This document shows, piece after piece, positions 44,815 through 51,571 of a DNA stretch of 51,571 nucleotides (the first letter of the stretch is position 1; the number at the start of each line of letters is the position of its first letter). The stretch is from Methanosphaera sp. Its GTDB lineage: Archaea > Methanobacteriota > Methanobacteria > Methanobacteriales > Methanobacteriaceae. The stretch spans positions 1 to 51,571 of the forward strand of contig JAFRMD010000072.1 in NCBI GenBank assembly GCA_017430835.1. The letters run 5' to 3'. Made by a program: the position numbers and the translations under genes. Below the pieces are notes generated by a model. It saw nothing but the letters and a program-made list of their open reading frames with translations, did no database searches and was not told the DNA's origin.

Positions 44815-47451
44815 TTATAATAGTATACATTTGCTTTCATCCTTTTTCATGTCATGATAAAATTCCAGTTCCTGTTTATCAAAATCAATTACATTAATCA
44901 TATGATATAATTCTTCATCCAAATCGGGATTTATTTCATGCAGTTTATTCGGATATTTTTCAAACAAGCCCTTGTTAAAGTCCAATCTTTGCTCGTTTTC
45001 GAATATTGCTCCGTAGTATATGTCTGCTTCCACCAAGTCCTGGAACATATGACTGCCAAATGATAATTCCGGCACGTATCCTACCTGACTGTATGATTCT
45101 TCCAGTATTGCCAAGAATTGACTTATTTCTGCAAATGATACTGGTATTCCCAGTTCTGGTGATGATGTTCCTATTCTTCCAGGCACTATGAGCATTGAGT
45201 TTCTATTTCCTTCTTTGCAGTATTCATTAATTTGTCCTATTATTCTTGCAATTGAACTTTTCTTAGCGTATGGATATTCATAATAGTCATGTGGATTTAC
45301 ATATACTAGTGTGTCTATATTTTCCTTTCTTGATCTTCCCATTGATGCTTTAGTTATATGGAAGAATGTTTTTCCCTTATCTTCTGGTATTACTATTTCT
45401 TCTTTTGTAGCGGATATTTGTAATGGTCTGCATTGCAGTAGGTTTATTATAAATGATGAATCCTGACCTATATTTATCGTGTATTCTATATCTACCGGAT
45501 AATCATATGCTGTTTCCAGTGTATTCAATAGTTCTTTCATTAGTTTAATGAAGTCATCATTGTGTACTATTCCATTACAGTTTACGAAGACAACATCCCT
45601 GTTTTGTCCTCTTTCACTTAGTCTTCTTTCAGCATCAATGTCATGTTCTATTACTTTGTTTTTGGCAAATCTTGGCAAAACCTGTAATCCTTCATCGACA
45701 GGTATTTCATGTATTGAAATGTTTTTTATGTCCAATATATCTAGGGAATGTTGAGAGTATCTGTGTCGTTCTGCAACATCAGGATGATCTATTGCTCTTG
45801 GACGGTTTAGATTTACGATTCTGGGGTAATCGTTTTTGGTTCTGTCCACTGCTTTTGTTCCCAATCCCATTACTAGCCTTAGCATTCCCTCATTTTTCTG
45901 ATTTCCTGCTGTTGGTAGGTATGGACTGTATGAAAATCCTACTCCTGCCATTGTTGGGAAGAAGTAGTCTCCATAGTATGAACCAGATACTCTTTGAACC
46001 AGCAGTCCCATTTGTTCGTCCTTGTCATCAAGGTCGTTCAATACTCTGTATTCTAGAGCAGATATGTTCATTGTACTTGCATATACTGTTTTTACTGCTT
46101 CTTCAAATGCTTCTAGCCTTTCTTCTAATGTTCCTTGATTTACACAGAATACTGATTCGTATTTTCCTGCAAATGCATTTCCAAATCCGTCTTCCAATAG
46201 ACTACTTGACCTAACTATTATGGGGCTTTGTCCATAGTAGTCCAATATTCTGATGAATTCCTCTTTTATATCATCAGAGAATTTACCATTTTTTAGTCCT
46301 TCTTCCAATTCTTTTCCTGCTGTATAGTATCCTTCTTTGGTTCTTTGTTCTACCCGTATATTCCACAGGTCATTTGATACTATGTATGTGTAGAAGAGGT
46401 CTGAACCTATATAGAATGAATCTTCTGGTTCAAAATTTGCAAATATGTCTGGTCTGTCTTTTTCTATGATTTTTCGTGCCAGTAACATTCCGCAGGCTTT
46501 TCCTCCTATCATTCCACTTCCTACCAGCCTGTTGTATATTTCCATGTAGTCTTCGTATTCAAAGTATTCTCTAATTTTTTGAGTGACTTTTTTGTCTTTG
46601 GCCATCATCATATTGCACATTGCGTCACATCTGTCAGTTGTGTCTACTCCATTATCGTGCAATAGTTTTGTTGATGTGAAAAATCTTTCCCAACTGTCCG
46701 TGTTTTGTTCGTTTTGTGAGCTTGAGTTTATTACTTTGTAGAATTTGCTTACTTCCATTCCATCGGTTAATGCTGTTATTGTTCCTGTTTCTGGGTCGAA
46801 TTTATGTCCTAAAAACATTTCTTTTGAATATCTGTTCCATACTTTTAATGGGTGGATGTATATGTCCTTGTTTTGAGAGTATATATCCAGAAATAGTTGT
46901 GTTGTTTCCCTTATTTTTGCTATTGCTTCAAATGAGTGTTTTCCCCTTATTACTGGAAAGTATGCTATTGTGTCTAATATGAATAGGTATGGACATGTTA
47001 CTCTGAAGAAGTTTCCCATCATCAGATCGGTTGACCATACTGCTTGCAGGTCTGATAGACAGTCAAATACATAGAATGCGTCTCTTCCTTCCTTTGTGAT
47101 TATGTTGTGTACTTCTAATGTGAATGATTCGAACTGTTTTGTTGGGTCTACTTTATATATTTTTATCCCATCTTTTTCTATCATTGCAAATTCTTTTTTG
47201 GGATTTGCTCTTTCTTCTTCAAGTTTTTCCGCATCTTCTGTTGTTAGTGGGATTAATGGTTCATGTTGTCCAAAGTTTATGTAGATTAAGTTTCTATTAT
47301 CTTTTAATGCTTGTTTTATGAATGGTTTTACAAAGTATTTGAATTCGGATAGGTTTGAAACTTGCCAAACTACGTTATCTCCTAATCTGATGTTGTCTAA
47401 TGTTTTATCCAACTGTTCAATTCCACATTTTGTTCTTTCAAAGGCAACCAT
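44815..47451 (-). CDS. PEP/pyruvate-binding protein with degenerate KaiC-like N-terminus (PPDK ATP-grasp domain)
   Basis: 878 residues. The N-terminal about 240 residues, ERTKCGIEQLDKTLDNIRLGDNVVWQV, look like a RecA/KaiC fold whose Walker A motif is missing. The middle and C-terminal part (about 300-690) is a PPDK/PEP-synthase N-terminal ATP-grasp domain with the motifs GGKACGMLLAR, IIVRSSSLLEDGFGNAFAGKYES and PLQI. The PEP-synthase central domain with a phosphohistidine and the C-terminal TIM-barrel domain are absent, so it cannot be a complete PEP synthase. It probably phosphorylates or binds a small molecule or protein, role unknown. SD GGAG, ATG at 47451. Monocistronic. Confidence 0.7.
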   Translation of the reverse strand: MVAFERTKCGIEQLDKTLDNIRLGDNVVWQVSNLSEFKYFVKPFIKQALKDNRNLIYINFGQHEPLIPLTTEDAEKLEEERANPKKEFAMIEKDGIKIYKVDPTKQFESFTLEVHNIITKEGRDAFYVFDCLSDLQAVWSTDLMMGNFFRVTCPYLFILDTIAYFPVIRGKHSFEAIAKIRETTQLFLDIYSQNKDIYIHPLKVWNRYSKEMFLGHKFDPETGTITALTDGMEVSKFYKVINSSSQNEQNTDSWERFFTSTKLLHDNGVDTTDRCDAMCNMMMAKDKKVTQKIREYFEYEDYMEIYNRLVGSGMIGGKACGMLLARKIIEKDRPDIFANFEPEDSFYIGSDLFYTYIVSNDLWNIRVEQRTKEGYYTAGKELEEGLKNGKFSDDIKEEFIRILDYYGQSPIIVRSSSLLEDGFGNAFAGKYESVFCVNQGTLEERLEAFEEAVKTVYASTMNISALEYRVLNDLDDKDEQMGLLVQRVSGSYYGDYFFPTMAGVGFSYSPYLPTAGNQKNEGMLRLVMGLGTKAVDRTKNDYPRIVNLNRPRAIDHPDVAERHRYSQHSLDILDIKNISIHEIPVDEGLQVLPRFAKNKVIEHDIDAERRLSERGQNRDVVFVNCNGIVHNDDFIKLMKELLNTLETAYDYPVDIEYTINIGQDSSFIINLLQCRPLQISATKEEIVIPEDKGKTFFHITKASMGRSRKENIDTLVYVNPHDYYEYPYAKKSSIARIIGQINEYCKEGNRNSMLIVPGRIGTSSPELGIPVSFAEISQFLAILEESYSQVGYVPELSFGSHMFQDLVEADIYYGAIFENEQRLDFNKGLFEKYPNKLHEINPDLDEELYHMINVIDFDKQELEFYHDMKKDESKCILL

Positions 47452-47786
47452 ATTTAAGACTCCATATTGTTCATTTATTTACTTCTATATGAGGATTATT
47501 TTGTTATTTGTTTAATTGAATATAAATAGTTAATGAAAATTTTATAATATAATAAATAAACAGTATACAATATATCATTACAAAAAATGCTAATTTTAAA
47601 AAATTAGTTAGCAAAGTTAGAAAAAATCTGTACATTTAATTACAATTATTGGAAAATGTTTCAAAGATGACGGAAATATACTTCCGATTAAATCTTGCTT
47701 CCCATAAAAATCATTATAAATTTTAAAAAATAGACTATATACTAGTAAAGAATTTTTTTCTATTAAAATATTTTTAAATGATTATT
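47452..47786. promoter_or_regulatory. Divergent promoter region between the PPDK-like gene and purB
   Basis: Two symmetric elements are seen: CTAATTT/AAATTAG (47590-47607) and the relatively GC-rich CGGAA/TTCCG (47671-47686). TATA-like runs for purB lie at about 47731-47741. One of the symmetric elements may be a regulator site; no gene is present. Confidence 0.3.
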
Positions 47787-49142
47787 ATGGCAATACATCC
47801 AATAGAATTTAGATATGGTACTCCTGAAATGAAGGCAGTATGGGAACAAGAATCAAAACTACAAAACATGTTAAAAGTTGAAGCAGCACTAGCAAAAGCA
47901 GAAGGCGAAATAGGTTTAATACCTAAGGAAGCAGCCGATGAAATCAACAAAAAAGCTACTACAGAATACGTAAAACAAGAACGAGTGGACGAAATTGAAA
48001 AAGCAACAAACCACGATATCGGAGCATTAATGAAAGCACTTGAAGAAGTATGTGACAATAATGCGGGAGAATACGTTCACTACGGTTCAACAAGTAACGA
48101 TATAATAGACTCATCACAATCACTACAATTAAAAGACTCCATTGAAATAATTCGTGAAAAAATCATAAGACTAATCAAAATACTAATAGACCTATCAGAA
48201 GAACATAAAAACACGGTAACAATAGGTCGAACACACGGACAACACGCACTTCCAACAACATACGCAATGAAATTTGCATTATACATCGATGAATTAACAA
48301 GACAACTTGAAAGACTAGACCTGACAAAAGAACACGTCTGTGTAGGAATGATGACAGGTGCTGTTGGTACAACAGCCGCATTAGGAGAAACCGGTTTTGA
48401 CATCCACATGAGAGTATCAGAAATTCTAGGATTGAATCCAGTACACATTTCAAACCAGGTAGTGCAAAGAGACAACCATGCCGAATACGTTATGACCCTT
48501 GCAAACCTATGCAGTACCCTAGAGAAAATGGCACTGGAAGTACGTAATCTACAAAGAACAGAACTCTCCGAAGTTGGAGAAAAATTCGATCCGGAAAAAC
48601 AAATGGGTAGCAGTACCATGCCACACAAAAGAAACCCTATTACCGGTGAAAGAATATGTGGAGTCTCAAGGGTAGTAAAATCATACGTAAACGCTGCATT
48701 GCAAAACAATCCACTATGGCATGAACGTGACCTAACCAACTCCTCATGTGAAAGAATTATTTTACCGGAATCTGCGATTTTGACTGATTACATTTTAAAC
48801 CTATCCATAAAACTCTTCTCAAAATTAGACTTCTACGAAGAAAACATAGAACGTAACCTAAATGCAAGCAATGGACTGATAATGGCAGAAAGATTCATGT
48901 CAAAATTAACACAAAAAGGAATGGGCAGACAAAGTGCATACGCCCTAGTAAGAGGTTGTGCAATGGATGCATACGCAGAAAACACCGGTTTACGAGAAAT
49001 AATCTCCAAAAAAGAGGAAGTACTCCAATACATGACACAAGAAGAAATTGATGAAACATTGGATCCGCACACATACCTAGGTAGCAGTACCAAATTTGTT
49101 GATAACGTTATTGCCAATGCCAAAAAAGTCATTGATGAATAA
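47787..49142 (+). CDS. purB: Adenylosuccinate lyase
   Basis: About 451 residues. The enzyme cleaves SAICAR and adenylosuccinate in purine synthesis. It belongs to the fumarase/aspartase superfamily, with the signature SSTMPHKRNPITGE and the nearby catalytic segments TIGRTHGQHALPTT and YVHYGSTSNDIIDS. The typical start is MAIHPIEFRYGTPEMK, so the ATG at 47787 is preferred to the one at 47778. It is monocistronic. The regulator is unknown; a TATA-like run is about 50 bases upstream. Confidence 0.97.
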   Translation: MAIHPIEFRYGTPEMKAVWEQESKLQNMLKVEAALAKAEGEIGLIPKEAADEINKKATTEYVKQERVDEIEKATNHDIGALMKALEEVCDNNAGEYVHYGSTSNDIIDSSQSLQLKDSIEIIREKIIRLIKILIDLSEEHKNTVTIGRTHGQHALPTTYAMKFALYIDELTRQLERLDLTKEHVCVGMMTGAVGTTAALGETGFDIHMRVSEILGLNPVHISNQVVQRDNHAEYVMTLANLCSTLEKMALEVRNLQRTELSEVGEKFDPEKQMGSSTMPHKRNPITGERICGVSRVVKSYVNAALQNNPLWHERDLTNSSCERIILPESAILTDYILNLSIKLFSKLDFYEENIERNLNASNGLIMAERFMSKLTQKGMGRQSAYALVRGCAMDAYAENTGLREIISKKEEVLQYMTQEEIDETLDPHTYLGSSTKFVDNVIANAKKVIDE

Positions 49143-49950
49143 TATCTGAAAAAAAAATTTTTTCCACCACTCTTTTTTAATAATAGGAATCACCAACAAT
49201 TTTTAACACATTTTTCGATAAAACGTTCTTGTAATTATTTTTTAAAAAAATAGGAAACTGTAAAATTGTCTAGGCTTTTTACAAAAAAATTTTAACTTCA
49301 ACCTATTTATTAATGTTTAAATATTAAAAACAACACAACATATGATGGAGAAGCAATATACACTAAACAGATAGGGCGAAACTAAACAATTGTACATTAT
49401 TAAGTAACAATACAAATAAGATCAATGTCATCAGGTTAAGTTTTTGTCATGACTTATCTCTTCCTAAGAGTTAGTGGAAAATTTTCTTTTTTCGGGATGG
49501 GGTCTTGTCGAATTAGGCTGTTTTATTTTTTATATATTTTTTATAAAACAGACTCTTGTGGCACTTCTCTATTTTTTTGATTATTAAAAGATACTGGTAA
49601 TTTAATTCTTAATGAAAGCTAATACTTTAAAAGAATATTTAAATATTTTTGCCTTCAAACCATCAATTATAAAAAAAAATGAACGTATATTGTTGAATAT
49701 AAAAACTAAAAGTTCCTATTGGAAGTTCTGATTAAATATTTTTTTTATGATTCTTGTAAATATAATACTGAATGTTTAAGTGTGATTCTTTTTTAGGAGA
49801 ATATCATAAAGTTATTGCTAGGAAGAAAATAAAAATATAATTACATTTGATAAATATTTATACTGTTTTATGAAAGTATGAATTTTTTTTAGAAACAAAA
49901 TATGGAAAACTAAAGTGATAACCTAAGTATGAAATCTAGGGGGGATATAA
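49143..49950. other. Large gene-free region downstream of purB, containing repeated element A
   Basis: No open frame with a good start. The main content is a repeated roughly 80-bp block at 49471-49551 (see separate entry). Earlier in it a GTAAAA/TTTTAC hairpin lies at about 49260-49283, and the end holds the promoter and TTG start context of the zinc-ribbon gene. Nothing else could be supported. Confidence 0.35.
49471..49551 (+). repeat. Repeated element A (about 80 bp), upstream of a zinc-ribbon membrane protein gene
   Basis: Near-identical to 50764-50848. Shared blocks are TGGAAAATT, CGGG, GGGTCTTGTCGAATTAG-type sequence, and a 9-bp hairpin CTGTTTTAT (49518-49526) with ATAAAACAG (49543-49551). 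The two copies have the same orientation. Each lies in front of a zinc-ribbon gene: 400 bp here, 126 bp in the second case. It may be a small RNA, a regulatory leader element or a short transposon remnant. Confidence 0.7.
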
Positions 49951-50583
49951 TTGAGTTTTAATGAATATTATTGTGAAAATTGTGGTGCTAGAGTTAGTCC
50001 AAGCACTATTAATTGTCCTCATTGTGGAGTTAGATTAATTGGTATAAAAAATATTAGGCATGGTTCTAGTTCAAGCACGTTTCGGGATAGCAGATCAAAT
50101 AAGGAAAAGTTTATCGACTTTTTTAAGGGAGTATTATCATTATTGGTTCCTGGTTTAGGTCAGCTTCTTAATAAACATTATAAAAAAGCAATATTTTTCT
50201 TTTCAGTACCGGTTATTTTATGGACAGCTTCTTATATTTATTACCCAAACAGTCCAGTTGAAGGGGTACTTACTAAGTTCCTTTTTGCATCAATTATAGC
50301 TCTATTCCTTAGAGTTGGATCAGCATTAGATGCAAGTGATCATAGTGGATTCATTGGTGGTCGAGATTTTCGTTTTAGCGATTTTAGTATGTGGTGGTTT
50401 ATTTATAGTTTGTTTTTAAGTTTAATGATAGTGGAGTATTTTGCTTTATCCTATTTATGGATTATTTTAATATTTCCATTAATATTAATTATACTTTTCA
50501 TGGCAATACCTATTGTATGGGATGAGATTAAAAGGAAAATTGAGAGAATTAGATATAAAAGGAAATATAGGAAGAAAAGATAG
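49951..50583 (+). CDS. Zinc-ribbon membrane protein
   Basis: 210 residues. The N-terminal zinc ribbon CENCGARVSPSTINCPHCG (about 8-26) is followed by a Ser-rich linker and a membrane part of four or five helices (about 65-190) with FALSYLWIILIFPLILIILF. The C-terminal tail is strongly basic (KRKIERIRYKRKYRKKR). Start TTG at 49951, justified by AGGGGGGATA seven bases upstream. Function unknown; similar zinc-ribbon/DUF-type proteins occur in many Methanobacteriales. It is the first of two related genes, each with a repeated element upstream. Confidence 0.6.
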   Translation: MSFNEYYCENCGARVSPSTINCPHCGVRLIGIKNIRHGSSSSTFRDSRSNKEKFIDFFKGVLSLLVPGLGQLLNKHYKKAIFFFSVPVILWTASYIYYPNSPVEGVLTKFLFASIIALFLRVGSALDASDHSGFIGGRDFRFSDFSMWWFIYSLFLSLMIVEYFALSYLWIILIFPLILIILFMAIPIVWDEIKRKIERIRYKRKYRKKR

Positions 50584-50973
50584 ATAAAAGATAAAAAATA
50601 GGTTGTTAGATGAAAAGTATCCTTTACCATTTCATTAAATAAATTATTAAAATTTTTTTCATCTTTCCTTCTCCCTGCAGCTCAAGCATACTTTTTTTCT
50701 TTTTTCTTCTAAGCTTTTACGGTTTATTTTTTCTGGGTATGCTACTTTGTTATTGGTAAGAAATTAATGGAAAATTCTCATTTTTTCTTCGGGTCGGGTC
50801 TTGTCGAATTAGTCTGTTTTATTTTTTTTATTATTTTTTATAAAACAGCATCTTTTTGATGGAAATGCAACTCTAAAATAATGTGTTTTTATGTTGAAAA
50901 TAATTACTTTATAGTTACTTTTAAATAATTCCCTCCCCCAATATTAATTAGATAATTTTTTATTGGTGGTATA
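50584..50973. other. Gap with repeated element B, between two zinc-ribbon genes
   Basis: No gene. The stretch 50665-50720 (TTCTCCCTG onward) resembles 51355-51415 after the next gene, so both zinc-ribbon genes seem to share a 3' flank as well as the upstream element. A pyrimidine-rich CCCTCCCCC run lies near 50931-50939. Confidence 0.4.
50764..50848 (+). repeat. Repeated element B (about 85 bp)
   Basis: Second copy of the block at 49471-49551, with the same GTCTTGTCGAATTAG core and the hairpin CTGTTTTAT (50814-50822) with ATAAAACAG (50840-50848). It lies 126 bp before the second zinc-ribbon gene, on the same strand. Confidence 0.7.
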
Positions 50974-51333
50974 ATGGAACCAGGTTATAATCTAGATGGT
51001 ATATGGCATGATGAAAAGGGGAAAGATAGATGTCCTCGTTGTGGTGGAGCATTAAGACATGGATTTAATGCTAGTACATATACATGTAACAAATGTGGAG
51101 TAAGTATTGGTGTTGGGGTAGAAGAACGATTTATTCCTCAACCAGATTTAGTGCCTCAGGATACGTTTATGGGTCTAGTTAAAGCATTTATATTTTTTTG
51201 TATGCTTATTATTTTGATAGCTTACTTTTTAATTACATATTTATGGTTAGGTTGTTTTGATTTAACAATCTTTATAATATTAATAGTTATTACTGTATTG
51301 TCATTTTTAATTGCTTGTTATAATCCACAATAG
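50974..51333 (+). CDS. Small zinc-ribbon membrane protein
   Basis: 119 residues. An N-terminal zinc ribbon CPRCGGALRHGFNASTYTCNKCG (about 20-41) is followed by two hydrophobic helices (about 68-113). The start ATG has GGTGGT upstream. It shares layout, not close sequence, with the preceding zinc-ribbon gene. Function unknown; likely a membrane-tethered zinc-binding factor. Confidence 0.55.
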   Translation: MEPGYNLDGIWHDEKGKDRCPRCGGALRHGFNASTYTCNKCGVSIGVGVEERFIPQPDLVPQDTFMGLVKAFIFFCMLIILIAYFLITYLWLGCFDLTIFIILIVITVLSFLIACYNPQ

Positions 51334-51484
51334 ATTATATTCTCTTTTCTTCTTTCATTCTCCCTGGACCCTCAACAATACTTCTTTTTCCTAGTTTCTC
51401 CTAAAACTTTACTGTTTACTTGTTTACTGTTTATAGTAACCGACATAGAAACTTATAAATAATAAAATTAAGATATATAGTAAT

Positions 51485-51571
51485 ATGTCTGAACAAACAT
51501 TAATTAAGGAGTATCCTGGAATTATTTCAGAGGTACAAAGTGAAATAAAGAAATTAGAAAATGATATTCAT
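51485..51571 (+). CDS. Start of a gene of unknown function (partial)
   Basis: The 29 visible residues open MSEQTLIKEYPGIISEVQSEI; the frame is open to the window edge and predicts coiled coil. A TATA box (TTATAAATA, about 51452-51460) lies about 25 bases upstream of the ATG, so the mRNA may be leaderless. It is too short for a function call. Confidence 0.35.
   Translation, partial: MSEQTLIKEYPGIISEVQSEIKKLENDIH

Overview
The window looks like a chromosomal stretch of a very AT-rich methanogenic archaeon of the order Methanobacteriales, most likely Methanosphaera (M. stadtmanae or a close relative). This is inferred from the genes: methenyl-H4MPT cyclohydrolase, proteasome-activating nucleotidase, LonB, TFS, L15e, RNase P proteins, archaeal RibC, pseudomurein-type Mur ligases and MraY, and Asn/Thr-rich secreted adhesin-like proteins. 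The organism was not confirmed by any database search.

Layout. 1-2.7 kb: the end of a cobalt-precorrin-6A reductase gene, a C/D-box guide RNA, pan, an MBF1-type regulator and a small conserved gene. 2.7-7.7 kb: a minus-strand cell-wall operon with two Mur ligases, a secreted POTRA-like protein and a secreted membrane-anchored protein. 7.9-10.8 kb: a large Ig-repeat surface protein and a small secreted protein. 11-12.3 kb: a ClC channel. 12.3-14.4 kb: an accessory patch with a hydrophobic mini-ORF carrying a perfect Shine-Dalgarno (SD) sequence, a RelE-like toxin with an unusually large partner, and a duplicated 3' end of lonB bracketing the toxin pair. 14.4-20.2 kb: lonB, cobQ, a VWA protein and trkA. 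20.4-26.5 kb: two tRNA-Gly genes, nikR with a candidate operator, a methyltransferase, hycI with an abnormal start, then a second pseudomurein set (CarB-like ATP-grasp, MraY-like, Mur ligase). 27-32.2 kb: a DEAD-box helicase with a long leader, prs, hypAB, a DUF354 protein and tRNA-Ala. 32.4-37.7 kb: a polytopic membrane protein, a metE/thyA pair, mch, ribC and an orphan. 38-41.9 kb: two beta-helix adhesin-like proteins. 42-44.8 kb: TFS and an L15e/DUF54/Rpp30/Pop5 operon. 44.8-49.1 kb: a PPDK-like protein and purB. 49.1-51.6 kb: two zinc-ribbon membrane protein genes, each preceded by a copy of the same roughly 80-bp element, and the start of a further gene.

Themes. The two Mur/MraY loci probably cooperate in pseudomurein precursor synthesis. 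NikR, HypA, HypB and HycI form a nickel and hydrogenase-maturation theme. Pan, LonB, TFS, L15e, RNase P proteins and the guide RNA are core information and quality-control functions. The most unusual items are the lonB-tail duplication around the toxin cassette, the mini-ORF near it, the C/D RNA downstream of pan, the repeated element upstream of the zinc-ribbon genes, and the POTRA-like protein in a wall operon. No CRISPR array, insertion sequence, integrase or rRNA gene was seen.
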